This document shows, piece by piece, positions 42,120 through 53,412 of a stretch of 64,000 nt of DNA. The stretch is from Tenrec ecaudatus (taxonomy: Eukaryota > Chordata > Mammalia > Afrosoricida > Tenrecidae). Positions within the stretch are counted from its first letter, which is position 1, and the number at the start of each line of letters is the position of its first letter. The stretch is from positions 47,028,001 through 47,092,000 of the forward strand of contig NC_134539.1 in NCBI RefSeq assembly GCF_050624435.1, given 5' to 3'. A program made the position numbers and the translations under genes. A model generated the notes under the pieces. The model saw only the letters and a list, made by a program, of their open reading frames with translations. It was not told where the DNA came from and searched no databases.

Positions 42120-42332
42120 GTAGGGGAATTCTGGTGGTATAGTGGGTTACATGATACGCTGCTAACTTCAAGGTCAGCAGTTCGAAACCACAGCCGCTCT
42201 GTGGAGAAAGGCGAGGCTTTCTACTCCCGGAAACAGTTACAGTCTTAGCACATAGGCAGCTCTACCCTATCCTGTTGAGTTGCTCTGAGTCAGAATCGAC
42301 TCGATGGCAGTGAGTTTGGTTTGGTTGTGAAG
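42120..42332 (+). repeat. Afrotherian tRNA-derived SINE, near full length
   Basis: GGGGAATTCTGGTGGTATAG, AGGTCAGCAGTTCGAAACC, GAGGCTTTCTACTCCCGG, ACAGTTACAGTCTTAG, GAGTCAGAATCGACTCGATG and GGCAGTGAGTTTGGTTTGG. This is the best-preserved SINE in the window. Confidence 0.88.
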
Positions 42333-42680
42333 GCAGGTAGCTCTGTTCACCAACGGGGACGGCGGAGCACGTGTGTGAGAAATCCACTGCTGCGACAGAG
42401 AGCAAACTCACAACCAAACCCCAAAGATATATCACAACAGGCGTGGTAAGTTTTGGTGGAGATGGGTAAGAAGGCAGAGCAGGTCCCAGTCCCGAAGGCT
42501 GATGGTAAACTATACTGTCAAATGTCGATAAACCTTCAGGAGCCGGCCTGTGCTGCCCCTCCCTCCTTCCTTGTTGCCCAGGGGTGAGAATGAGGGGTAT
42601 GAGTACTGGGTCTGATAGGAAGAATGGGGGGAACGCACTGGCTCTGAAATCACCGAGAAGAGGAGATGGAGGTGAACGCC
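42332..42680. other. Unrecognised sequence between SINEs
   Basis: No exon or repeat assigned. Confidence 0.4.
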
Positions 42681-42872
42681 ATTTCAATGGCTCGGTTACC
42701 CTCCTTGGGCTGCTTACCTCAAGGTCAGCCGTTCAAATCCCTCAGCCACTCCAATGGAGACAGATGAGGTATTCTGTCCCCATAAAAACGCACAGCCTCA
42801 AACACGGGAAGGAATAGTTCTCTTCTGTCCTACAGCTCACTCTTAGAATTGACTCGATGGCAGTTGAGTTAT
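42680..42872 (+). repeat. Afrotherian tRNA-derived SINE
   Basis: CTCAAGGTCAGCCGTTCAAA, ATGAGGTATTCTGTCCCCAT, TTAGAATTGACTCGATGGCA and a GTTGAGTT end. Confidence 0.8.
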
Positions 42873-42879
42873 CTTCCCT

Positions 42880-43078
42880 TCAGGAGGCCCGCTGGTGCAG
42901 GGGTTAGAGTGGGTGGCTGACAATCCACAGGTCCATGGTCCAACCCCTCAGACGCTCTGTGGGAGAAATAGGTGGCAGTCTGCTTCCCCAAAGATCGACA
43001 GCCATGGAACCAGTGTCCTGCAGGGTCGCTGTGCACCAGACTCTGTTTGAAGGCAGTGGGTTTGGTTTTGGGGTTCTC
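42880..43078 (+). repeat. Afrotherian tRNA-derived SINE
   Basis: AGGAGGCCCGCTGGTGCAGG, GGTGGCAGTCTGCTTCCCC, GTCCTGCAGGGTCGCTGTG and AGGCAGTGGGTTTGGTTTTG. It follows the previous copy within 10 bp in the same orientation. Confidence 0.8.
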
Positions 43079-43185
43079 TGCCCTTTCCCCCATTGTCTCT
43101 TGCTATCTTAACGTATCACTGTGCTGCCTCTCCCCGAAGCCTGGGCTCCACAGAAAGGCTGGAAACCAACTGGCTTCATAGGTGG

Positions 43186-43400
43186 TGCTTGCTGCTGCTA
43201 GTCGCCGCCGAGTAGATTCTGGTTCCATGTGGCCTGCGAGTACGCCGAGTGGGACTGCCCCAGAGATGGACGGTGGCCCCGGGAGAAGCAGATCATCGTC
43301 CAGCTGCCTCTCAAGTGCCTTGGGGGAGGGGGGAAGGGTGTTCTCATCTCGGAACTTTTAGCTGGTGGTGAAGCACGCAGCGTTCTGCACCCCGCCACCC
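43186..43400 (-). repeat. GC-rich diverged SINE (tentative)
   Basis: GTCGCCGCCGAGTAGATTCTG near 43201 and GTGGGACTGCCCCAGAGATG near 43249 match a reverse SINE 3' end. TTTTAGCTGGTGGTGAAGCA near 43357 matches the body. Unusually GC-rich between. Confidence 0.5.
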
Positions 43401-44180
43401 CCCACAGGCTCCAGGGGGCCTTTTCCAGGTCTCCCCAGCAGGAATTTGCCATCTCCCCTCTAGGGAGGGTGCCCGAGGACAGAAAGGGGACCAGATGGTA
43501 CCTTTTCCCTATCGCTGCTTCTGAGGGGAGTTTGGAGGGTCTTCCCATGTGTCCCACACCCTGCCTAAGCCGTGCAGGTGCCGGCCTGCCGGGGGTGCAC
43601 TGATGGGCGGTGGTGGCAGAGCCGGCAGGCTCTGAAGGAGGCCGGCAGTGCTCAGCCCCACCTGGTTGGTATTTTGAGGGGGCACACACTCAGGAGCTTC
43701 TCCTTTTTTAAGAGGCCCTGGCAGTCCAGCGTTTGAAATGACATCTGATTTTGTTCAAAAGTTCACAGCCTTTTTGGGCCCCCTGCAGACCCAACCCAAC
43801 AGAAAGAGTGTGAGCACTGCGGGGCTGATTCGGCCGCCCTCCCAGCCCCCCACCTCCCACCCTGGGCCAGCCCTTTTCCACCCTCGTCTTTTTCAGTTGT
43901 TGAGAAGAAGTAGTGAGGAGTGAGCAGAGGGGTAAGTGGACAGCCAGAAATTTAGAAGTTGACATGTTTAGCAAACTGGTGGGATGGACATGCCACGCTT
44001 GAAGCGCCTTTGTCCTGGAAGTGTAACTGTGAAAACCATTCCGGCTTCCCTGTAGGAGTCTGCACTGCTTCTGAATGCACTTTCTTACCCAGGAGGCTGG
44101 AGGAACTCATGAGTTCTAGGGAAGAAATAACATCTGAAAGCATCCTCAATAGAACTATCATAGAACTCTTTGGGGGATCA
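43400..44180. other. Unrecognised sequence, partly GC-rich
   Basis: 43400-43690 is GC-rich with open frames on both strands (163 and 124 codons, overlapping). Nothing assignable. Confidence 0.4.
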
Positions 44181-44186
44181 AAAATG

Positions 44187-44535
44187 CTCACTGACATCGA
44201 GTTGATTCCAACTCATAGCGACCCTGTAGGGGAGACCTGCCCCTCTGGGTTTCTAAGACTGGGTCTCTTTTTGTGTGTGTGTGACAGTTTTATTAGCACT
44301 TCAGTCACATGTCATACAATTCAATAATTCAATCATATCAAGAAGTGTTGTACAAAAATGGCCATGGTAACCATTGGCCAAGTTTATTTGTTTTTTATCT
44401 TGTTTTGTTTTTTGATACTGTAACTCTTTATAGGAGTAGAAAGCCTCATCTCTATCCAGCAGAACAGCTGGTGGTTTTGAACTGCCGACCTTGTGATTAG
44501 CAGCCTGCCTCAAAACCACTATGCCACCAGGCCTC
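44187..44535 (-). repeat. SINE interrupted by an L1-like 3' fragment
   Basis: Left part 44187-44262 (CATCGAGTTGATTCCAACTC, ATAGCGACCCTGTAGG). Right part about 44415-44535 (CTTTATAGGAGTAGAAAGCC, GGTGGTTTTGAACTGCCGACC, ACCACTATGCCACCAGG). The middle, 44265-44412, contains TTTTATTAGCACTTCAGTC and resembles a reverse L1 3' end with a (GT)n edge. Confidence 0.65.
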
Positions 44536-44564
44536 ATCTCTTGTTACAGGTCTCTGAATTTTAG

Positions 44565-44765
44565 CCCATTGGCAACCAGGCAATCTGGACGCTGGCAACC
44601 CTGGGCATGTCAGAGTGTACTGTTTTCAGTGGCTGTGAGCTTACAAAAGCCAGTCAGTCACCTGGCATGAATTTCTCCTGTGGCACTGCTGGGCGGATTT
44701 GAACCTCCGACCTTTTGGTTGGTAGCTGAGCACAAGCTCTTTGACCACCCAGGCACCTCCGGATA
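44565..44765 (-). repeat. Afrotherian SINE, second type
   Basis: TTTTCAGTGGCTGTGAGCTT near 44620, GGCGGATTTGAACCTCCGACC near 44692, CTTTTGGTTGGTAGCTGAGC and the head end GACCACCCAGGCACCTCC. Confidence 0.7.
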
Positions 44766-47405
44766 GATTCTGTAACAGTTCCATCACCCCCAAAGCACTC
44801 CCTCAGGTAGCAACCCTGTGGAACGCTGGAGTGTAAGTCCACTCTGCTGTGTCCACCTCGGACCCCTCTTTGAAAGTGCTCAGGCTCCACTAGGGGTGAG
44901 AGAGGTAACCGGAAAATGAAATAAGGGTTCCCAGCTTTTAGAGGTGGGGGCATGTGATAATGTATCAGCTCAGACCTCCGGCATGAAGGTATATCGTCTA
45001 TAATGAACTTGTTCCTTCCTCCTGGTTGCCCCTTCCTTTTGAGCCCTTTTGTGGCCGGGGGGGTGGGGTGGGTGGGTGGTTGTGTGCACAAGGGGGGTTG
45101 CTTTTGCAGCTCTAGCCCTGGCTCGCCCCTTACTGGATCGACCTCTGTAAGCCTTCCTCGTTTCTCTTTCTTCCAGTCTCTGTCTTTGTTCCTTACCCGA
45201 CCCGAGTTGGTAACACCAGCTTCACAGCCAAGTTCAGAACCCATTTGTCCCAGGCCTGTGCATTCACCGTTCCACTGTGAGTGTGAGAACGCTCGTTGGC
45301 TGTAACGATGAGCTTGTTCGCGTCGGGAGAGGATGAGGGGCCCTCCTAAATGTATTCAAGTGTTTTCCTGTGTGACGACTTGATGTGGCCTTTCTGGAAG
45401 AAGAAGTGCCTTGAGGCGTGTGTGAGGGAGAGGACACCGGATTTCAGAAAGGGGCACATTCCCCAGCCCTCCTCCTCCCCCTCCCCCTCCCCCAGCCCAG
45501 CTCTTGAATACTACGAAACTGCAAAGACTAAACAAGGAGCTTGCTCACACTGGCTGGCGGAAAAATAACATTCGGAGGCTGTTCTTCAACAAGTCATTTA
45601 TCTCCTGTTGCGCGGAGCGCCGCGGTGCCCTGTGGTGAAGGAGTCACGCCGTGCTCACACCACATCAGTCCAGCCTGGGTACCTGAGGGCTGGATGGATG
45701 CGGGCTCCTTGCTGGATTGGGCTTGTTTGGTGGTTTGTCAATTTTACTAGTGTGCTTTCAGACATTAGAATAGCATTTTAAAAGAGGACAATACGAGCTA
45801 GATAGCAGTGTCAGAATTCAGTGTAAGTGGACATTGTCGTTTTTCCTCTAGACCAAGCAGGGGTCAGGACACTGACCTGCGCCCTGTTTTCAGAAGACTC
45901 TCGGCAACAGATGCTTCTTATATTTTTAAATGGTTGAGGGGAAAATCGTTACAAGAATATTTTCTTACAAGGAAAATCATGCTTTCCTTGGTTTGATGTT
46001 CGCTATGTGAAATGCAGGGTAGGTACATCTATAGAGACCATAAATAGATTAAGAGCTCCTTAGGGATGTGACAAGGGGGGGTTGGGGGCAATGGGGAGCT
46101 AATCATAATGGATACAAGAATGAAGAAAATGATCTAAAATTGATTGTGCTTCCTTTTAATATATTTAAACCATTAAATCATATGATACATGAATCATATA
46201 TCAATAAAAGTGGTTTTTTAAAAAAGGAATATTTTATCGCAAGAGAAAATGATGTGAAACTCGGATTGGAATGTCCATAAATAAACTTTTGGGGAATAAA
46301 CTCATGACCATTCATTTTCATAATGCCCATGACTACTTTCTAGCTGAAGTGGCAGAGCCGAGTGGTTACACCAGAGAGCCTGCGGCCTGCAGAGCCTACA
46401 ATGTGTACAATCTGACCCTTTTTGGCAAACCTGTGTGGACCTTGGTCTGGCTAGCCGATCTTCTGCGGCAGTACTTGTGATTAAGTTTCTAGACATCGTT
46501 TAGCTCAAGCAGTAATTGGCTTGCTGCTGCGGCCCAGAGCAGTAAGACATCTCAGCCACCCTCTTCTGTCTCTGAGCCACCTACCCTGACAAGAGACCTC
46601 TATTTACGGAAGAGCTCACGGGCAAGTGGCAACGCTCTAGAATTTTCTCATTCCAGCCCGGCTACACCAACTGCATGTTGTTTTCTTTTGAAAATCAGAA
46701 ATTCTAATCTCCGAGAAATGGTTTGGCCCATCTAAAAATAGCATGTTGTTCTTAATCAACCAAGTGGGGGGTGGAGGAGATTTTCTAGTCCTTTTTTTTA
46801 TTCTCCTCTGAGGTTGCCCAAACTCTCATTCTTCTCCTCTGGGGACTTTGATGGTGACATGCCAGACCAGGGGCCAGAGGACTGGGCCACATTCCCTGAG
46901 TCCAAGTAGGAAGCAGTGAGGAGTGCCCCTGACATTGGTTCACCCTTCACCGAGGTCAGTTACCTTGTGGAACCCATCAGCAAGAAACCCTGAGCTGCAA
47001 ATACGGTGCCCGTCCTGTCAATCCTGCCGGTGCCCAGCATACGCAGGCTGCTCCCTGGCCTCTCTCAATCGTCCAGTGCTTCCTCTCCGCCCCCGTCTAT
47101 TTCCTGTTTCAGAGGCCCAGATGCAATTTGGAGTCTTGTCTGCCTGGAAATTTCCAAAGGGACTTTGATGCGTTAGTAAATAATTTCAACTTGCCCAAGG
47201 TTGCGGAGATAGCAGAGCTGTCGTTGTGCAATCACGTTAAGAAGAAATGATTGACAGCGGCCGTGTGAGCAGCGTGGACACTCAGGGTTTCTTGTGCTGC
47301 GCATGGACGGCAGCATTCTTAGAGTCTCGTCACCAGTAGGTCTCTTGAACTCTCTGTCAGGCCTAAGCAGATGCCAGGAGAGTAGACGGGCAACCCTGCA
47401 TCTAG
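44765..47405. other. Intron 1, 2.6 kb almost free of recognised repeats
   Basis: Only small low-complexity tracts (CCCTCC-type near 45466-45497, A/T runs near 46200). No exon is supported. The combination of length and lack of repeats makes it the best place in this intron to look for conserved non-coding elements. Confidence 0.45.
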
Positions 47406-47620
47406 GCAGAGTTTCTCCATCTCAGCGCTGTGGCCACTGGGGGGTGGGGAATCTTTTGTGGTGAGGAGCTGCCGTGTGCATTGGAAGATGGTTAACAGCA
47501 TCTCTGGTGCCCACCCATTAGGTGCCAGTAGCACCCTCCCCATTTGTGACAACCGGAAATGCTTCCAGACATGACAAATGTCCCCGGGGGTGGGGACAAT
47601 GACCTGACAGGACAGACAGG
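47405..47620. repeat. MER20 (hAT-Charlie) remnant
   Basis: GCTGCCGTGTGCATTGGAAG, TTAACAGCATCTCTGGTGCC, CACCCATTAGGTGCCAGTAG and GACATGACAAATGTCCCC match MER20. Confidence 0.75.
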
Positions 47621-47829
47621 CTCCGGACCAAATGTATTTCCTGTATTTTCTTCAATAGATCCCCTCCCTCCTTTGACATGCTTTTCGCTTTATTCAGCCT
47701 CATAACACGGAGTGGAAGGAACAACATGTTTTATTGCTTAATTGTGGTTTTTGGTGGTGTTTTTTTTTATGTCCACTGTGGTAAATAAAATATATATAAT
47801 TTTAAAAACTGCCATTTGCCCTTTTTGTT

Positions 47830-48250
47830 TTTCTGATTTTGAACTTCTTATTGTGGCTTGGGGGAAAGTTGACTGAGCAAACTCGCTTTCCACTCAACAA
47901 TGACACATGTGTTTGGTGACACTGATCGCAGTCCCCTGAGTGTCACAGTCCCCCTCCCCCTTCCTCCCTGGGTTCCTGGGCTCCCTCCTCTTGCTTCTCT
48001 GTCTCGGCCTGCTTTCTGAGCTTTGATGTTGGGCAAATGGTGCCTTTCTTCTTCCTCCCTGGTGTTTTCAGCTCTTGTCTGGGCCTCAAGTGTGACTGGA
48101 AGCTGATCCAGGGGCTGGCTTCATTTCCAGACTTGGGGGTGTGTTAGGGGGCTTAGGGGACAGGTGGGTGTCCCACTCTATCCAAATAATAAGCCTGGTC
48201 TCTTTTAGAACTTTGAGTTTCATTCCACTTTTTTCTCCCACTCTCTCCAG
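47830..48250 (-). repeat. L1-like 3' region, type B
   Basis: TTATTGTGGCTTGGGGGAAA, CTGAGCAAACTCGCTTTCCA and TTGATGTTGGGCAAATGGTG. Same order as 7070-7690 but diverged. Confidence 0.5.
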
Positions 48251-48660
48251 GACCTTTTAATGTGATTTAAAAGGACATCCATAAGTCGACAGCCCCGTGA
48301 CATTAGTTCCAGTCACCGTGTTGTACTACCCGCCCCTCTCCATTTCTGAGGCCTTGTCACCAAGAACACAAGCTCAGTGCCCCTTCAGATTTAAACTTGC
48401 CCCCTGATAACCACAAATACACTTTTTTCCCACTGCACATTTACCTATTCTTCATATTTTATGTATGTGGGACCATACAACCTTTGTTTCGTTGTGACTA
48501 GCAAAGTTCATGTATCATACTGTTTTCAAGGTGTATTTGTGGCATCGCAGACATATGAATGTCATGTTTCTCTGTGGCTAATGCTCCATTGTATGTGAAC
48601 AACAAAGACAGCACGTGTTGCTTACCCATCCATCTCTTGATGGACCCTGGGTCTTCTCTG
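48250..48660 (-). repeat. LINE-1 remnant
   Basis: Reverse-strand L1 landmarks: CACATTTACCTATTCTTCAT, GTATGTGGGACCATACAACC, TCCATTGTATGTGAACAACA and TCCATCTCTTGATGGACCCT. Confidence 0.65.
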
Positions 48661-50180
48661 CCTCTTGGTTTAAGAGGGGAGAGAGAAATGGGCATATCAT
48701 GGCTGGCCGATGAAGGCTTGTTGAATGGAACTGGCCGTTTAGCCAGCTTGGCCTTGGTGTCGGGGGCTACTGTTGGCTGCTTGGGTTGTCTCTGCGACCA
48801 GTTCATGGGGGTCTGCCCACTGTCACGGAGCACACCTGGGTACAGTCGGATGGAGCTCACATTGTTTCTGGCCCTCGAAATTGTGTCCCAAAGAAAAGCA
48901 TCCAAAGTCCCTTAATTAGTGGGTGCCACTTGCCCTGGGGCCTCAGCCCTTCTCCATTTCCCACACCTAGGACCCAGGAAACCTCCGTTCTCCACAGTCC
49001 CTTGTCTCCTGCATTATACGAGGGGACTTCCGAAAGCTCGTGGGAAAGTTCTATTATCTTTACATTCCAGTTCCTGTCTGTTTTTCTTTAAGCGCCTGTC
49101 TCTGGAAAGGTGCAGAACACCATTCCACATTAAGCTGCAGCTAAGAAAGCAGGCTTAGACATCCCTGGATGTTCCTGGAAGGAGAGGCTGTGCTGTCAGC
49201 GACATTAGGATGTCAACTCGACCATGCCGTCCTCTCTCTCCATTTCAGTCAAGACATTTTGCCGCTGTTCCCTGACTCACACCAATAACCAAACTTCCTT
49301 CCCGCATGCACGGCTTTGTAGTATCCCAATGTCTCTCACTTCTGTGGCCTTGGTTGAACAGCGATGTGTGAGGGGGCCCGTATAGTGTTCCTCATTTTCT
49401 ATCAGAGGAAACAGAAGCTTGGTTATGCAATTCGTCCAAGCTCATGCAGTGTAGCCGCTGCAGCCTCTGACTCCGCGGGATCTCTTCCCTCTCCTTCCAA
49501 TCCACCTGCCTGTTTCCTCAGAAACTGCTGTCATGTCACCTGGCCCTGAGTGCCCACCGGGACCCACCGTGGAGGCTCCTGCTGGTGCATTCCTGAAGTC
49601 TTCGAAGCTGACTGCTCCACTTTATTCTTTTTTCCGCAAGAGCCTCCTGTGGCTTGGGGTGGTCATGTAACTCTTTCTCTTGACCTGAAACCCAGAGGAA
49701 ACATCTCCCCCAGCTTGAGCTTACAGCCTTACAGCCGGTGAAGAGCCGATTTCAAGTTGGAATGTGGAGACTATTTCTGGACATTGTGACATCCTGTTCA
49801 ACTTTTAGAGGCTCCTGGGAGACAAAGGGGTGACTCAGCCTGGGAGCTTATTTTTAGGGAAAGCTGATAATTCACTTTGGGGCCACTCCGATGCTCCATG
49901 GCTCTCCAGTGGGGAATGTGCTCTTGGTGAAGAGATTGCGGGGTGGATGTGCCGTAATTATCATCAACTGATGGTTACCCGGAGCCTCCCACATGCTAAC
50001 ACAAGGCTTATGGCTGTGACAAGAGGACAAGAGTCGATGTAAAAAAGCCTTGTCATCAGAGGAGCATGGGTAGTGGCTTCTAATTTGAAAAAAAAGGACT
50101 TCAGGCCTAATATTAATACAACCACAAAAGATGCCGGCTCTTAAGGTGAATTGCACATTGTGTGAAGGCAGCTAAACACA
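48660..50180. other. Mostly unrecognised; mariner-like and MIR-like scraps
   Basis: 49018-49085 begins ACGAGGGGACTTCCGAAAGC, related to 40137-40212. 49385-49490 resembles MIR (CAGAGGAAACAGAAGCTTGG). No exon supported. Confidence 0.4.
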
Positions 50181-50184
50181 TACT

Positions 50185-50345
50185 CTCATTTAACAGGATC
50201 CACAGTACTCGATGGGAACTATTCTCATAACTGAGTAGGTTAAGAAATATTCATTTCGATAAACCAAGCAGTTAATCCAAAGCCTGGTAGATGGATAGTC
50301 TTGAACTCAGATCAGTCTGATTCCAAAGCCATGCCAATGACCATT
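50185..50345 (+). repeat. MIR-like remnant
   Basis: CTCTCATTTAACAGGATCCA, GGGAACTATTCTCATAACTG, GGATAGTCTTGAACTCAGAT and GATTCCAAAGCCATGCC. Confidence 0.6.
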
Positions 50346-50474
50346 TCTGACTAGGCCAATAAGTAACTCACAGGAAGCAGTTCTTTGGTCCTATGTACCA
50401 CGAACTGGTCAGATTTGCTCTGGGAATCTTTCTGAGGCCACTGCTCTAGGCAGCTACCAGGGGAGCAGCCTTAA

Positions 50475-50683
50475 ACCCCCAAACCAAACCTGTTGCCACC
50501 AAGTGGATCCCACCTCCTAGAGACCCCCTGAGACTAAGTTGAACTGCTCCCTAGTGTTTCTGAGACTGTGATCTGGGAAACTTTCTGCCACACTGTCGTC
50601 CTGTGGAGTGGCTGCTGGGTCTGCACATCCCACTTTCAGTTAGTGGAGGAGCGCTTCATCGCAGCACCACCAGGGCTCCTTGG
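50475..50683 (-). repeat. Afrotherian tRNA-derived SINE, near full length
   Basis: CCCAAACCAAACCTGTTGCC, TTGAACTGCTCCCTAGTGTT, TCTGAGACTGTGATCTGGG and the head end GCAGCACCACCAGGGCTCC. Confidence 0.8.
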
Positions 50684-52635
50684 AGCCACAGTTGAACTTG
50701 AAATCAAGCCAGTCTGTGCTCATAGCTTTGTCCCTCTCTGTATCTCTTCATTTGGGATCTCAATGACTGGAGCGTTTCTTTGTTTGTGTCTACAGATCTA
50801 TTTATAATCGTGTATCTTCTAAACACATGGAAGCAATGGCACATTCCGTGCAGTTTCCTTCTACCGTCAGTGGAGACTCTGTCTTCTTTAATAGGAGATC
50901 CTGACTTCCTAGCTGGGAGAGTGACATTTTGGGATCCAACGCCATGAGTTGGACAATTGGCTTAGGTGTCTGGGGTGGTGCTGAAAGGGAGATGGAGGAA
51001 GAGTCTGAAGAACTGCAGCCATTTCTAGCAGTTCCGTTTCCATCTCATCCAACTGATAACAGCTGGGCTGGGGGCTGGGGTGGGCAGGCCAAGAAAGCAA
51101 GATGATGGGGCTGACTCTGGGGGAATGTGTGCAGCTTCTGTTGCTGTGAGAAACTGTTACTCATCAGGCCAGTCTGCTGCCCTAACAGAAACAAAGAGGC
51201 AGCAGAGAGATGAGGGCTCCTTAAAGGGGCCCTCAGACCTGAACTTCTTGGAGAACTGCCAGCAGAGAGCAGCACCCCTGCCCCCCAACAGAAGCCTGGA
51301 CTTGAGGACCAGCTCTTCAAGCCCTTGAAATAAGACGGTTAAAGTATGCCTAACCCTGAAGTCTGGCAGTCGGAACTCAGGGCAGAGCTGGACCGGATAT
51401 TGATGTGGAATCCAAAAGCGTGCTGGATACGAATGGGTGTGCGGGAGGGACCTGCAGCTTTTTACCTGCTCCCTGTGTGATGTGAGAGTTCATATAGTGA
51501 CCTGGAGTGGTCTTGAACCTGCGGGAAGGGAACAACAGCGGACCCCACAGGAAGAAGTTGCACCCAAAAGCTTCTTCAAGCTTCTCAGCAAATGTCTTGT
51601 CTTGAAGAACCTTCTGCTAGACTTCATATAAGGGATCATTAAGAGAGGTGATTACACCTCTCCCCCAACCACCACCATAACTAATAAAAAAAGTACCAGG
51701 TCAGGTTCATGCTGATGGGGTCACATGACTGACCACCTAGGGAGCGCCTATATCAATGAACTGCCCCAAAGATTGGCAACTGCCAGTCAAACAGTTGCCT
51801 TGGACAGTCCACGTATGCAAATGAACACACATTCTGTGGGAAGGGAGCTAGCGGTTGTGAATGTGACACCCCCCTCCCCCACCAGGGTACAGAGCAATCA
51901 TGATAATCTTACCGTACGTAGCCTCTCTGGGCCTTCTACCATGAGGCTGGTATTGTTAAAATAATCCTGTATAATTAACATGATATTGGACAGTTCATTA
52001 GAACAGAGCTGGCTTCATAGCAGCTTCATGACCTTCGCAGTCACCAGGGCCCTGTGCTCAGAAAGGCTCAGTTCAGGGCCCAGTAGCCTTTTAGTATGCA
52101 GTGATGCCTTTTTCTTTTCCACTGGACCCACCACTTAGGCAGCTGGCTTAGAGAGACAAGGAGCAGTAACAGTTCTCCATCCCAGATACCAGGTACCTGC
52201 ATTACACGGGGAGTTAGAGTATAATTCATAGTACATAAATAAACTGCATGGCAGTGGCTGAGCCCTCTTAGAGTCATTTCCCTCCTTGTAACGTTCTAAA
52301 GCGGGCATGCCTTGTCAGTGGGTCGCTTTCTTCCACGTGGGGACTTGGGCTCCGTCTATGTGAGCTGTTGCCATTTCCCCCCAGCTGGTGAAAGGAAAAG
52401 ATTGGCTGACTTCTTCATGACTTAACCTGCAGAGGACCCCCACCCTGAGCCCTGGGACTGGGTACCCAGGATAACTGATGTCTGAACCAAGGTAAGGCAG
52501 GAATCCAGACCCATCTAACAGAGCCTGCCCCTTAGAATCATTAGTTAGAAATGACTATTAGGGAGCTTTGCAAATTCCATGTGGTTGGGAGCACTGAGCC
52601 AGTTTTCAAAGTCAAAGGCCTGGTCTGCCTTTCTA
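50683..52635. other. Intron 1, unrecognised sequence
   Basis: About 2 kb with no confident repeat or exon. Confidence 0.4.
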
Positions 52636-52740
52636 GGCTGTAATCTTTACCGGAACAGAATGACCATAGCTTTCTCTCAAGCATCCACTTGTTGACTTGA
52701 ACTCTCAACTTTACAATTATCAGCCACAGCACTTAGCCCT
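52635..52740 (-). repeat. SINE, partial
   Basis: Body TCAAGCATCCACTTGTTGAC, TTGAACTCTCAACTTTACAA and head-side CAGCACTTAGCCC. Confidence 0.5.
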
Positions 52741-52749
52741 TGCAAACTC

Positions 52750-53412
52750 CATGTGGTGGGTATTCAGACAGACCCTGAACAACAGAACGGAACACTGCCC
52801 AATTCTGCCTGGTCTTCACAATGGTGGTTCTATTTGGGCCCATTGTGGGAGCCACTGGATCTGTCCATCACATTGAAGGAATTCCTCTTTGCCTGACCCT
52901 CAACTTGACCAAGCATGGTGCCCTGCTCCAGAGACTGGTCCCTGCTGATAGCACATCCAGATGTGGTGAGACTTTGTCTCACTGGTCTTGTTTTGAAGGA
53001 GCTTTCTGGCTGTACTTCTTCCAAGAAGGATTTGTTCATTCTTCTGGCAGGTATGGTCAACATTCTTGGCCAACTCCATAATTCAAGTGTGTAAGTTCTT
53101 TGTCAGTCCTCCTTCTGGACAATTCAGCTTTGTCACTCATATGAGACCCTTGAAAATGCTGTGACTTGGGTCAGGTGTGCCTTAGGGCTTCGTTTTAGGT
53201 GATATCGTTGCTTTATAAAACTTTAAGGAAGTTTTTCATGGCAGATTCAGTTGAGTTCTTGGCTGCTGCTTTCTGGGGGTTGATTGCTGATCCAAGTAAA
53301 ATGAAATCCTTGACAACTGTAGTCTTTTCTGCATTCACCATGATTTTGCTTATTGGCTCAGTTGTATGAATAATGAGATTCCTGATAAAGAGGGTCTGGG
53401 TAATGCGCACCA
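52750..53412 (-). repeat. RTE LINE 3' half, longest copy in the window
   Basis: Reverse-strand order intact over 660 bp: CCAAGCATGGTGCCCTGCTC, AGCTTTCTGGCTGTACTTCT, GTGACTTGGGTCAGGTGTGC, CAAGTAAAATGAAATCCTTGAC and TTGCTTATTGGCTCAGTTGT. Short minus-strand frames such as 53213-53413 are RT-domain debris. Confidence 0.8.

Noticed and set aside
43198..43689. 163-codon minus-strand frame in GC-rich DNA
   Set aside because: Overlaps a diverged SINE and an equally open + strand frame. No recognisable protein family.
44654..45244. 196-codon minus-strand open frame
   Set aside because: Its 3' part overlaps a SINE (44565-44765). The rest is low in family features and has no supporting splice sites or homology.
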